From Phyllostachys edulis (Eukaryota; Streptophyta; Magnoliopsida; Poales; Poaceae), in NCBI GenBank assembly GCA_036346405.1, contig CM070562.1, positions 99,102,284-99,166,283 on the forward strand: a DNA stretch of 64,000 bases, in the 5' to 3' direction. The notes under the pieces were generated by a model, which worked only from the letters and a program-made list of their open reading frames with translations, was not told the origin of the DNA and did no database searches. A program made the position numbers and the translations under genes. Shown piece by piece: positions 24,176-36,778 of this stretch; position 1 is the first letter of the stretch; each line of letters begins with the position of its first letter.

Positions 24176-27025
24176 CCTGGCGGAGCTGCAAGTAAAGATG
24201 GCGCCAAAGGGCGGCTCTTTCCTAGGATGGTGTGCTTCGCGCGTAAGGAATTCCAGTATTTTAATAGCTACTTGTGATCCATTATTGCACTAAAAAGCAA
24301 GAATTCTTCACGTACGCAGGCACGGATCAAAATAGCGCAAAAGATTGGAGAATTAATCCGGATTGGAGGAGATGGAGTTTCTCTGTCCTTCCTTTCCTCC
24401 GTCCCTCCCCTTCTACCTCACGATCGAGCGCGACCGGGACACACCGCGCGCAGGAGCAGGAGGCGATCGAGGAACAATGGAGAGAATGAAGTAGTGGGGT
24501 GGGAAACTTTGATCGGAGGAGACGAGGCGTCTTAATTAGGGCGCCTCCTGATTTAGCAACCGCTTGTTAATCACCACGTGTTGGGCGAGAGACGAGGCAA
24601 CTCCCCCTAGCTTCCTGTTCAATCTGTGTCCACTTCGGATGCTCGCCGGTGCATGATATCCCTTGCAGCCATGGCGCTGCTCAGCCTGCCACGCATGGAG
24701 CGCGCGCACCGGCACGGCCGCACGCGCGCATGGCTGTGTCTCCATTCTCCCGCCTTCCGCTCACCTTTTCTGCTGCGCGCTTGGCCGCGGCAAAGCGCAC
24801 CCATGCGTTCGGCAGTTCGGCCATGCCGGTGCAAGTGCCACCGGGCACCCCGCGCCGCGCGCCGCCGAAGCTTCATTTGCCAACGTCTACCGCCTGCGCG
24901 CGTGCGAGCGTATAGCATGGCTAAAAAGACCTGGTTTTGGGCTACGGAATTGTCCACAACAAAGTGGGTCTAATGGGCTACAATTCTGGGCATTCGTTAC
25001 CCGTATTGGGCTACATCAAAAGCAATGGCCCAATTGAAGTCTTAGACTGTGGACCTGTCAGCTAAGTGGGCCTATGTTTGGATCGTGCAGGATATTCGTG
25101 ATCCATCTCGAGAGGGTGTAGTTGGTAGTAATCGCAGATAACTATGGGGTCTTGTAAGCAAAATATCCCTCCACCGCTAGAGCGTTGCTCAATCTGGGCC
25201 GTGTACATTGGATCGCACGGCGTACAGGTGCCAAGGGATGGATCGCAGGATCTGCCCCGATCCGCCCGGGCCTCTCCGGCTGGCGGCTGGCTACGCCGAG
25301 GGGACGCGGCGGCGGGCGGCGGCGGGCGGCGGCGGAGGAGTCGATCTCCCATGCCCGGGCGCGAAACGCGGGCGACCGCCACGGCGCGGTTGTAGTGCGT
25401 GCGCGCGCGTCAGGACCCGATTTCAACATTTAGCTTCCAGTGATGAGAAATCTGCAGTTCAAGCCGGATGAACTCCTCGGCACCGCCCTCGCTGGCGGCG
25501 GCTTCCGGGTGAGCATGTGCCCCTCCTTGATCCGTCGAAGAACACCATGACCGCGCGACGCATTTGGTACTTGGTCTGTGTCTTAGACAGATGCACGCCA
25601 TTGACTTTGACTAATTGTTAACCCCATGACTTGCACAGTTTGGTAGATGCATACAAATACAAAATCATACCCAGTACACCCTAACTAAAGAATCTGTCCT
25701 TTTTTGTTATACGGTGCCCTCCCTTGTTCTATGGTTGTTCAACCATCGACACTCTTTTGTGACGCTTTTCATGGCTATAGCCTGAATTTCCTGCATCCAC
25801 TCCTTGTCTACATTTGAGCATCTCATAAAATAGTAGCAGTAGTCAGTAGAGGGTTGGTACAAGCAAGTCCCTCAATTTCCTTCGGAGAACTATGAAATAA
25901 TATTTTTCCCATAGTTTCACAAGCCAAAATTTGTGAGAAAGTAGCTTGTGCGGTTGAACTTGCGTTGAGTTCAGGCCAAGAGATTTTTAAAGACATGCAT
26001 TGGATAGCACAGGTTGTTGAATTAACCTGCCTAAAACTAGTATATTACGATGATTAGATGTGCTTATGGTGCCTGTTTTTCAACATGCTTACGTTTTAGC
26101 CCCCATCAAGCTGTTCAAAGTAGCTTGCTATCGCTTTCACCTGCGATTATGATCTGCGTTTGATTTCAATGATCCTTGGCTTCATGCTGAGTTGTAGTAA
26201 TCAAACTTTACGTACGCACACTTGTTTGCTACAAGTGATATCATCTGCTGCTATCCACTGTTTATCTATTCTATATTATTGTTATTGTGGCCCTTCGGGT
26301 AGTTTGCCAACCTACCTATCGCCTGACTTTGTTCCTATTGTAAGCTTGTATTTTTCTTGTTCTGTAGTCTGAAGTACCTAAGCTCTTATTAAGCTAAGTT
26401 TGCAGGAAGGATGTCAGTCTGTCACCAAGATTGACACTTATTTATCATGTTTCTCCCTATGATGTGGACAGCACCATCAGATGAAGTGTTACGTCACATC
26501 AGGCCTTTTCTGTGATAAATAACTGCACCCATATTGCTGGGTCTGCTCTATTTGCATTCTTCTATCATAGAATGTGCTTGTGGGAAGCCTGGGCAGGTTC
26601 AATGCTGGAGATAGAGGCAAAAATGTTCATTCTGTAACTCCTGTACACGAAGTCACTGTTTAGTTCAGATCTTGGAGTTTCTGGATACAGGTACCATGTT
26701 ATAGTAATAATCTTATTTCTTTTATTTAGAGGCTTTGTGGAAGAAAATTGCAGTAAGTGGCTGTAGCCTATATCTGTATAGTTTAGTTTGTTAGAACAAT
26801 AGTTATGGCACAAGAAAGTAAAAAAATAACATAGGTTTACTCTGATCAATCGTTTTAGCTGCTTAAGTCTTCTACTCTATGTCCTTGCGATGTTTTTAGG
26901 AGCCTTATGATGATTGTTTTTAGAAACTCTCTTATGATGATTTAGTTAAATTAGAACTCCCTTGTCTGAACAATCATTTCCATTAATTGCTGTTATCTTT
27001 GCTGCTTCTGTACGCATATGCAGTC
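24176..27025. promoter_or_regulatory. Shared intergenic region between divergent transporter and U-box genes
   Basis: About 2.85 kb between two head-to-head start codons. The segment 24.3-25.5 kb is GC- and CpG-rich, as in grass promoters and first exons. A splice-donor-like CTTCCGGGTGAGC at 25504 and an acceptor-like ATATGCAG at 27016-27023 suggest that the U-box mRNA has a non-coding first exon near 25.4-25.5 kb and a leader intron of about 1.5 kb. The many open frames in 24.6-25.5 kb on both strands overlap each other and match no family, so I do not call genes there. Confidence 0.5.
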
Positions 27026-30000
27026 ATGTTGTCGGTGTCCACTGTCGATGTCAGCCAAGAGAACTCCATGGAGTCAGACAGGGCCGTATTGGAGCGTCAA
27101 ACAGCTTGCAGGGCCCCAACCAATGTGACACAGATGCCACAATCTCTATTTGCCAGCGTCAACCTTGCTAAAGACCTCGCTGCAAGGTGCAGAGGCAGAG
27201 CGCTGCAACTCATGGACGATGAGATACAAAGCATAACACAAGACCTGGAGAGTGTCATACGGAACATATGTGATTATCTTGGCAGGATACCAGGAACAGC
27301 ATTTGGCAGCAATGCTTACAAAGATGTGGCAATCAAATCACTCTCAATGAGGGGCTACTCTGAGGCTGATATGTCCATGAATGTAGTGAGCAACAGGCCT
27401 AATAGGAGGTCTCTCCACGAGAGCGACACGCCGAGGCTGGTGGACTTTCTGAGGGGAATGTACCATGAATCGCATGAAGTTGGCGGCCAGACGTTCAACT
27501 CTCTCCCAGAGGTCGCGGAATACGTCGAGCCGCTTTATGATGCGTTCTTCTGTCCACTGACAAATGAGGTGATGACTGATCCTGTGACAGCAGAAAGCGG
27601 AGTGACATGTGACAGGAGAGCCGTTGAGGAGCATTTTGCGAGGTTTGAAGACAGTTCTGAACCTGTTAGCTGCCCTGTCACAAAAATGCCAATGCAAAGT
27701 AAGGCAGTGATGAGCAACTCTTCCCTGAAGAGCGTGATTGCAGAATGGACGATGAGGAATGAGGCAATGCGGATCAGGATTGCACGCACTGCGCTCTCGC
27801 TGTCGATTACAGAGGCGATGGTGCTTGAGGCTATACATGAGCTGAAGTCACTGGCCAAGCTGAGGGGGAAGAACAGGGAGCAGATGCATAAGATTGGGGT
27901 CACCAAGTTCCTAGCACGGCTGTTGGACAACCACAACGCACAGATTCGGTGTGATGCACTGGAGCTTCTGTGCTTGTTAGTTGAGGATGAAGAAGGAAAG
28001 GTAATTAGGAAATTTTCTTTCCTAAAGTAGCTCATCTGCAATTTAGAACTGTATACAGAACTGTTCAACTGCTCAACATATTATGATGAAGGTTTAAATC
28101 TTGCTTCATGATTCATGACATACAGGATATCATTGGAAAAACTAAGGCCATTGCCAGGACAATAAAGCTACTGTCAAGCAATGCCACTGATGAAAGGCAT
28201 GCGGCCATCTCTTTCTTGCTAGAGCTCTCGAAATCACAGTTATTGTTGGAGAATATTGGGTCAACTGCTGGAAGTATTCTGATTCTCACCACAATGAAGA
28301 TTAATGACTCTGACGATCCGATTGCTGCCGATAAAGCTGGAACAGTCCTCACGAACCTGGAGAAGTGTCCGAAGAACATCAAATACATGGCTGAAAGTGG
28401 CTACCTAGACCCCCTTCAGAGTCATCTAGTTGAAGGTAAGATGTTGCCTATGAAGAAATTTCATAACTGTATTTCATGCATTAAGCTGTAGCATGCTAGT
28501 TAAGCAGAGTATTAAGAATACATGTTTGTCATTAAAAAATCTATGAATAACAAGCTTAATCTTATTGTTTTCTTTATAAGCATGATTATATTTGATCCAC
28601 TCAGTTTTTGAAAATGTATAAACTAATTTATCGTTCAATGAACTCAAGCTATTTAACTACAGATACACATGTTAGCATTGTCTCAACTTTTAACACTTCA
28701 ACATCCGAAATGTTTGTTCAGCATAAGAGTAAGGATTTCAGACTTAGATCCTCTTGCTCATGTAATTAATTGAGGTTTAAGCTGACATGAAGATTACAAA
28801 ACAGGTTCAGAAGAGATGCAGATAAAGATGGTCAGCTACCTCAGTGAGCTGGTCCTGGAGCAGGAGCTCACCATTGACATCACCGGGAGCACGTCGGGGA
28901 TCCTCATCAAGATGGTGCGCAGCTGCAACACCGTGGTCCGTAAGGCAGTGCTCGACGTCCTGGTCCAGCTATCCTCGCACCGCCCCAACAGCAAGATGCT
29001 CGTCGAGGCAGGTGCTGTCCCGGTCATGGTTGAGGAGCTCTTCATCCGAAAGGTAGACGATGAGCCCCTGAGCTACAGAGCTAAGGCTGCCGCCGTCCTC
29101 GCCAACATCGTCGAGTCCGGCATTGATCCAGACACCACCGTGGTGAACAAGGAGGGCCACGTCCTCACGTCCAAGTACTCCATCTACAACTTCGTGCACA
29201 TGCTCAAGTGCTTCTTGCCTGACGAGTTCAATCTCAGCATCATCCGTGTCCTGCTCGCGCTCACCGCGCTCTCCAAGCCACTGGCCGCCGTGGTCTCGGT
29301 CATCCGGGAGAACCACCGCGGCCATGCCATCGTCGAGCTCATGAGCTCATCAACGGAGGCGCTCAGCATCGCCGCGACGAGGCTGCTCGTCACCCTCTCC
29401 GCGCACATGGGCCACACCATCGCCGAGAGGCTCTGCAAGACGCAGGGGCAGCCGGGCAGGCTGGTCAAAAGCATCGGCCACGCCGGGCGCGTCACTGAGC
29501 GACACGCCGCGTCGGTGACGCTCCTCTCGAGGCTACCGTACCGAAACGTCTCGCTCAACCTCGCGCTCGTGCACGAGGGCGCCGTGCCGGCCATACTGAG
29601 CGGGATAGAAGAGATGCAGAACGGCGCGGCAAGATCGAGCCGGCACGCGACGGCCTACATGGAGGGCCTCGTGGGCGCACTCGTGCGGCTCACCACGACG
29701 CTGTACAACCCGGACGTGCTCAAGGCAGCCACAGACTACAGCTTCGCCTCGGTGCTCACCGAGCTCATCGCCGGAGCCGCCGGAAGCGGCGATGTGCAAC
29801 GGCTCGCCGCGGTGGGGCTCGAAAACCTCAGCTACCAGTCCATCAAACTGTCCCACCCGCCGCCCGAGGAGGAGGTGCGGCCAAAGAAGAAGACCATACT
29901 GAAGCGCCTCAAGGACATAAGGGTGCACAACACCAAGAACCCACAGGTCCACGTCTGCCCGGTTCACCGGGGAGTCTGCTCCCCGGCGAGGACGTTCTGC

Positions 30001-30414
30001 CTCCTCGAGGCCGGCGCCGTCGAGGGCCTCCTCGGTTGCCTCGAGAACGACAACGCGCGGGTTGTCGAGGCCGCACTCGGAGCGCTGTGCACGCTCCTTG
30101 ACGAGAGGGTGGACGTCGAGAAGAGCGTGGCCGCTCTCGCCGAGCTCGACGCGGCGAGGCACGTGCTGGGGGCGCTGAGGCGGCACAGGGAGAACGCGCT
30201 GTGGCAGAAATGTTTCTGTATGCTGGAGAAGTTCCTGATTCATGGAGACGACAGGAGCGTGAGGGAGGTGACCGGCGACAGGATGCTACCCACGGCGTTG
30301 GTGAGTGCCTTCCACAAGGGCGCCGCGAGCGCCAAGCAGGCGGCCGAGAGCATCCTCAGGAGACTGCACAAGATGCCTGACTACTCTGCAACTTATGTGT
30401 CCATGGAGTTTTAG
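27026..30414 (+). CDS. U-box/ARM-repeat E3 ubiquitin ligase (PUB42-44 type)
   Basis: The exons are 27026-28000, 28126-28435 and 28805-30414, with GT-AG borders and matching phases, giving 964 aa. An N-terminal helical region (about residues 40-105, SLFASVNLAKDLAARCRGRA) is followed by the U-box at about 168-245 (EPLYDAFFCPLTNEVMTDPV, then CDRRAVEEHF and VSCPVTKMPM). Armadillo-type helical repeats run to the end. The U-box recruits an E2, and the repeats bind the substrate. The closest relatives by layout are plant PUB42/43/44, where PUB44 is SAUL1. I chose the ATG at 27026 because it lies two bases after a strong acceptor (ATATGCAG). The upstream in-frame ATG at 26987 would sit inside the intron's 3' end. 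Exon 3 is much more GC-rich than exons 1 and 2. No lesion is visible. The target is unknown. Confidence 0.93.
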
Positions 30415-30922
30415 AGCTTGCTGTTCATCGAGTAAATACTTCTAAATAGCATCATATCTTTGCTGCTTTTGCATATGTGAACCTGAATGTTTGCACAGGT
30501 GAATGGAAAGGGTTAATTAATCGTGTTAGTTCTTTTTTCAAAAGTTGATTACAGTAACAAGCAAAAATTGTACGTATATGCTGAAAACTCTCAAATTTAG
30601 ACCAATATACAGTGATTTGTCTTTGTTTGTGTGTGCTGATTTCTGCAATTATGAATTTATGATGGGTACGACTACGAGGAAAGAGGACTAGACAAGTTCA
30701 AAAAGGAGCACTTCTTTGTTCTCATAATAGCTCTCGTCTTGCATAAAAAAGGCAAAGGTTCGCAAAGTAAGCTCTGGGACGGTAAGTAGTCAAGTACAGA
30801 CAATACATGATCTGCTGCAAAACTACTAAAGCTAAAATTGATGCCTTCCCTGATTGCATATCCTGCCTATGCAAAATGATTTTTTTTAAGAGAGAGGAAT
30901 GCAAAATGAAATATTTCATCAC
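30415..30922 (+). other. 3' flank of the U-box gene
   Basis: AT-rich sequence, presumably the 3' untranslated region and downstream spacer up to the MULE target duplication at 30923-30932. I see no gene in it. Confidence 0.5.
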
Positions 30923-30932
30923 AGGCATCAAG

Positions 30933-31205
30933 GAATTTTTTTTAAAATAATATTTTTTTAAAACAAAATTACAAAAATATATAATCGCCCCAAAAAATTA
31001 CAGAAATGGGTTCCTGTCGCCAGTTGAAATGACGACAGGAACCTATCGCCATTTCAACTAGCGATAGGAACCCTGACCGCTCCTGTCGTCGGTCCAACTA
31101 CCTATCGCCAGTTGAAATGGCGATAGGAATGTGAACAGTGTTCTTATCGCCATTTCAACTGGCGATAGGTTCCTGTCGCCAGTTGAAATGGCGACAGTAT
31201 GCCAT
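30933..31205. repeat. MULE left terminal inverted repeat with palindromic array
   Basis: After about 75 bp of T/A-rich terminus come repeated palindromic units such as GTCGCCAGTTGAAATGGCGAC and CTATCGCCATTTCAACT in alternating orientation. The counterpart at the right end is 46900-47162. Confidence 0.85.
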
Positions 31206-31379
31206 GTATAAAATGCCGTAAAAATCCTTCCAAACCTCATTTTAATTCCAAAAAAAAAGAATCGAGAAGGAGAGGAAGAGAAAGAAAGGTAGCGGTTACC
31301 GTTGCCGTTTCGTCATGGAGGAGATAGATCCAGAGATCAGTGGATCTAGTAGACCGGTCATCTTGCAGGTACATTTTTC

Positions 31380-31835
31380 GATTAGAATTAAGTAGTTTAG
31401 CAAGTAGAATGAAGTAGAATATGGACATAGAATCAAGTAGAATAGCGATATAGGATTAAGTAGAGTAGATAATTGTAGCGAAATTATGTATAGAATTGTA
31501 GTGAAAGAGCGACTAGAATCAAGTAGAATAGCAACTAGAATGAAGTGGAATATCGACATAGAATCAAGTAGAATAGCGACTAGAATGAAGTAGAATTGCG
31601 ACATAGAATCAAGTAGAATAGCAACATAGAATTAAGTATAATGTCCAGTAGAATTAAGTATAATAACGAATAGAATCAAGTAGAATAACGACTAGAATGA
31701 AGTAGACTAGCGACATAGAATCAAGTAGAATAACGACTAGAATGAAGTAGACTAGCGACAGAGAATCAAGTAGAATAACGACTAGAATGAAGTACAATAA
31801 CGACTAGAATCAAGTAAAATAGCGACGTAGTGTAG
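31380..31835. repeat. Minisatellite inside the MULE leader
   Basis: About twenty imperfect copies of a roughly 22-bp unit, AGAATCAAGTAGAATAGCGAC and variants. It lies between a splice-donor-like site (TTGCAGGTAC, 31365) and the first PMD coding segment, so it is probably in an intron. Open frames over it are artefacts. Confidence 0.85.
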
Positions 31836-33658
31836 TTCATCGTATATTATTTGAGATGTGTATAGTGTAGTTTATCGTACATGTTTCGCACTTTTTACAA
31901 AGTATGCACTTAATTTGTAGATATGGTGGACGGAGGTCAGTATGAGTTGCTTGACCCGGTGATTGATGCACATCACCGTAGTCGTCTCAGTACCGTGCTC
32001 CCCTAGGAGGACGAGGCACCGATTGAGCTTGGCGCGTTTCGGTTGCGCACGCCTATCAGGGCATGGAGGCTGCACGCAGCCTGGATTCCGAGGTACGTAT
32101 AGTTTTAATACACTCAATCGCGGTATGACTACTTTACGTGCATTCACGTTTATTCTTAATCGTTTTGACGCAGGTTGAGAGCGGCAGGCCTCCTTCCACT
32201 AGCGAGGATGGTGGAGGCGACTTTTGAGGATGATCAGGACCGTGCTCGTGGTCGTACGTCTATGCGTTTTTCGTACGACCGGGCGCTGCTGACGGCGTTG
32301 GTTGACCGCTGGAGGCCAGAGACGCACACGTTCCACCTTCCGTGCGGGGAGATGACGCCGACGCCGCAGACGTGAGCTTCTCGCCGGGTTGCCATGCGCG
32401 AGCCGCTCCGGCGGCGTCGACATCTCGGCCACGTGGCGCACGACCTCCTAGCGAGGTTCCACGATGTCTTTGCCGCCAACGGCAAAGAACTACACCGAAG
32501 TTCAAAGAACGCGACGGCCGACGTTGAAGTGGATCTCGCCGGTTCTCGTAAGTATTTGTAATTATTGTCATCTCGCTTAAATTCGTATGTGAAACTTGTC
32601 ATTGAATTCTACATTTTTCTTGCTGACCGAGCGCATGGCGCTGGCGCAGGACGTGGTTGTTAGGAGGCACTTTGAGGCCTACCGCTATGGTTGTTCGGGT
32701 GGGTCATGTTTCGGGGTCCCACGGCGACAGCGTCGACAAGCACTACGTCCCAGACGCATTACCCAGGTGGCCAACATGGAGATTGCCGAGATCCTCCACG
32801 CTGGGTCCGGCCGTATTGCGTGGCGTTATCGCAAGACCGCGGCGACGCGTGCCACCGATCAGACAACTCCATCCTCTCCGGATGTCCACTACTTCGCAGC
32901 CTATGGTCCTTCGAAGCCAGATCGGACAACCACAGCTGGACTTGACATCACATACGATCTCCTTGTACGTTGCGGCCGACGAGGTGGACCGCCCCACCAT
33001 GGGCACGTTTTGGTGCCGCCGACGGGTTAGTTTTATGATCATTTTTTATGTATTATAATCATAATTTGGTGTGCTAAGTTTGCGGTGTTCTATTGCACAG
33101 GTCACCTTCACGCTGATCACTTCGCAGGGGTCTTACCCGGAGTACATCGCGATATTCGATCAGCTAACCGATGACCGCGTCATTTGGACACCGTACACTA
33201 CGGAGAGGCTTATCCAGCGAGCGCTCGACGGACTGTCGCTCCTGTGCACGCGAGACTACGAGTACTGGTACACGCGGAGCTCCTTGGTACATGATATCTT
33301 CGTGGAGGAGTACCAGTGCGATGGGTCATGCGCCCGATTCGGTCTCTGACAGAGATCCCGGCCCTTGGGGGATCTGTGTCTACAAGACGCGTCTATGCGT
33401 AAGTTCACATGTTTATTTCTTTCACACAATGTAATTATGTGCTGAATAAATAATTGTGTTGGTGTCCACAGGTACACTAGGAAGGGAGTACGCGGCTCGA
33501 TGTCCTGGTTGGATAGGATGCGGCCTTGGGTCGAGGTTTGGACTCACGCGCTCGAGGATATCATCCAGTGTGGGCAGGATCCCTATGACATCGAGACGTA
33601 CGCGGATTACATGGATTGGTACTCTAGTCGAACGAGGCTTCGCTGCGTCCGGGTCGTG

Positions 33659-36600
33659 TGTAAGATCGAGGAGGCCGACTAGAGGGGGGGTGAATAGGCG
33701 TTTTAAAAACTTCTTTGGCTAAAACCGATTTCTAATGCGGAAGCTAATACAAATACGGTTTTGCACAATTAAAGCCTAAATCAATTAGGTTCACCTAAGT
33801 GCACCAACAATACAAGTCTAATGATAAGAGTAACAATTAAGCATATGACTTGTAATCAATTCAATTAGCAATATGAATAGCACAAAACAAGCAAGCATTC
33901 ATACACAATAAATAAGCAATTTAATACAAGGAATATAAATTGCAATATGTAAATCACAAGAATGCAAACCACAATTGACACGGCGATGTTTTACCGTGGT
34001 GATCGGAGACTTGCTTGGTCTCCCTAATCCACGTTGAGGTAAGCCCAAACTAATTGGACCGGCTCCACTAATTAAGCCAAACACCTCGATTCCACTAGTG
34101 GTAGCTCTTTCCCTCCGGATAGGTGAGCTCCAACCTTCACAACACGCCGGGCCTTCTCACAAGCTTCTTGAGAAGATCACCGGTCCACGACGCCTCCACG
34201 CCGTCTAGGTGTCGGCAAACACCAAGAGTAATAAGCCAAGCCTCTTGCTTGACTCTCACCACGTGCAACGAATGCACAAGCTCAAGTGGATACGAAATCC
34301 ACCTCTAGATGCAACACATGCAACTAGAGACCTCTCTCCTTGCTCACAAGGTGCAACACATGCATAATGGAGAGGAGAACCTCACACTAGCTCAAGAGAG
34401 TGAAATGGGATGCCAAAGGTTGCCCTCCAACCGGCCAAGGTGAGTATTTATAGCCCACACACAAAAACTAGCTGTTGGAGGAGAATCTGCTGAAAATCGG
34501 GAAACCCGGCCGGGCCATGAGCATAGGGCGGTCGGTCAGGCCCTCTGACAAAGGCAACGGCTATAAAAGTAGCAGTTAGATGCAATTTCGGTCGGTCCGC
34601 CCTCACAGGTCCGGATCGACCGGACCCCCGGTCAGTCCGGGCCTTCCGGGCGCAAGAAAACCGAAAAATACGTCCTCTGGAAAATGTTGACCGGCCTTAC
34701 AAGGGCGGTCAGTCCCCAGGCATGTGGGCGGTCACCACAGCATGTGGGCGGTCATCCGGCCCTGAATTTCAGTACAGAGACACTCGAAAAACGGTCATAA
34801 CTTTTGACTCGATGTCGAATTGAGTGATCTTGGACTCTATGGAAAGCTTATTCAGAGGGCTACACAACCCACTTATTTGATTTGATCTCAAACACATTTT
34901 ATCAAATCAAAAGCACAACTCAAAGAGCCACTACCATGGTCTAAGTCCAAAGTATTAGCAACAAGCAATCTTAGACCATGCCAAGGGAAAATGCATGAAA
35001 CCCAACAATTTGCAAAACACATTTGCAAACTTAGATCATGCCACAAAGAGTAGGTACATGGACTTCAACCATTTGCAAAACACATTTGCAAAGTATAGTC
35101 ACATGCTACAAGGATTAAATGCATGAGCCTCGGCTATTTGCAAAACACATTCGCAAATAATAGCATCATGCCACGAAGAGCTAGAGCAAGCAAGATTGAG
35201 CAATCAACACATGATGAGACTCAAGCTACTAGACAAGATCCCTCTTAATAGTACGGCAAACCTATACTAGCAATCCGGTCTCCCAACCAAACACCGAGAC
35301 CGGTAAAAGACTAGGAACACATCTTTAGCCCTAGCTAGTCATACCTTTACCTTGAGCCACCACTTGAAGCTTGATGACGCACATCCTCACTTCAAGTCCG
35401 GGTTCTTGACTTGAATGCTCATCAACACATGATGAGTTCTTCACTTGACCTTTATCAACACATGATGAAGCTTCGCTTCGGGATCTTGACTTGACGCTCA
35501 TCAACACATGATGACATCCTCCATCCCGAGTCTTGATATGCATCAACACATGATGCACCCTTTACTTGACTTCCATCAACATATGATGGGTCTTCTTTTG
35601 ACTTGATGATCAACTCATGATCATCTCCTCTTCTTGAACTTGACACACATCAACACATGATGAAGCTTCGCTTCGGGATCTTGACTTGACGCTCATCAAC
35701 ACATGATGACATCCTCCATCCCGAGTCTTGATATGCATCAACACATGATGCACCCTTTACTTGACTTCCATCAACACATGATGGGTCTTCTTTTGACTTG
35801 ATGATCAACTCATGATCAACTCCTCTTCTTGAACTTGATACACATCAACACATGATGCATCCTTTACTCCAAGCTCTTCAATATCATCAACACATGATGT
35901 TTTTCTTCACTTCGGTAACTTGACTTGAACATCATCAACACATGATAATTTCCTTCATCCCGAGTCTTGACTTGATGACAATCAACTCATGATGTCATCC
36001 AAAGTCTCCATCCTCATGGAACACAACCTATTCATCCAACTCATGGAAAATGTTAGTTCCACAATGTGATTGTCATTAATTATCACAACATACCATTAAC
36101 TCATAATGGTGGGACAAGATACCACAATCTTTCCTCTTTGGTAATTGATGACAACCACTTCAATTACAAATAATTGAATGTAGATTGGTATGAGTATATA
36201 TGAACTACACAAGTTGTATATACTCAAAGGATATATGAGCATGTATGAGCTACACAAGTCTCATATATTCATATGAATATATTAACTACACAAGTTATAT
36301 ATACTCAAGGATATGTTTCAAAGTAAAGATCCTTAATATATGTGGAAACGGAATATGGATCAATACTAATGAAACCACAAAACATAGTGTGAACTCCCCT
36401 AAATGTGTGCATACACAAATGTGTAATAAGAACATATGCACATATTCAAGTTAGACTTTTGGTGGAATTCATCCTATATTTTGGATCCGAGGAATGCAAC
36501 AATATATAGAAATATAATGTAGAATGCATACCTCTTGATTTTCACCTTTATATCCAATTTGAGACTAAGCAATAGGTATATCAATAAACATGTTAGTCTC

Positions 36601-36762
36601 ACAATTAGATTTATCAAAATGAATGCATACTGTTTGGATTTTTCCTTTTATATCCAAGCCGACTAAACAATAGATATATCAATAAGAGTGTTAGTCTCAA
36701 AATAGATTTGTCATTAATAACCAAAACTCCATTAACACATAATGGCGGGTCTAGATTCTTCA
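33659..36762 (-). repeat. 3' LTR of the SIRE-like element
   Basis: Near-identical to 42571-45646. Many of the differences are single-base length changes in homopolymers, together with a few substitutions and a divergent GC-rich patch (34480-34770). Confidence 0.93.
35203..35992. repeat. Array of palindromic CATCAACACATGATG motifs in the LTR
   Basis: About sixteen copies (a few with CAACT or CAACATA cores) of a 15-mer whose arms CATCA/TGATG are complementary around an ACACA spacer. A 196-bp tandem duplication (35453-35648 and 35649-35844) contains part of the array. The same array occurs in the other LTR (about 44080-44880) and, in part, in the solo LTR at 56.8-57.3 kb. Confidence 0.9.
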
Positions 36763-36778
36763 ATCTCCCTTTTGGTGA
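36763..36778 (-). promoter_or_regulatory. Polypurine tract
   Basis: The minus strand reads CACCAAAAGGGAGAT directly before the LTR start TGAAGAATC. Similar GGGGGAGAA tracts recur upstream (near 36975 and 37093), which is common in SIRE elements. Confidence 0.7.

Noticed and set aside
24619..25471. Long overlapping open frames on both strands upstream of the transporter
   Set aside because: The region is CpG-rich promoter/leader DNA. The frames overlap each other and show no family match or splice support.
26987..27025. An upstream in-frame ATG that would lengthen the U-box protein by 13 residues
   Set aside because: It lies in the pyrimidine-rich end of what looks like a leader intron ending ATATGCAG, so the ATG at 27026 is preferred.
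28836..30243. Minus-strand open frames within the third U-box exon (up to 236 codons)
   Set aside because: They are antisense shadows of a GC-rich coding exon whose plus strand encodes a recognisable ARM-repeat protein.
31385..31830. Minus-strand open frames in the MULE leader (isoleucine/leucine/phenylalanine-rich)
   Set aside because: They are translations of a 22-bp minisatellite.
35203..35992. Regularly repeated 15-mers that superficially resemble a CRISPR array
   Set aside because: This is a plant genome, the spacers are partly repeated and of uneven length, and the array is inside an LTR and present in all copies of that LTR.
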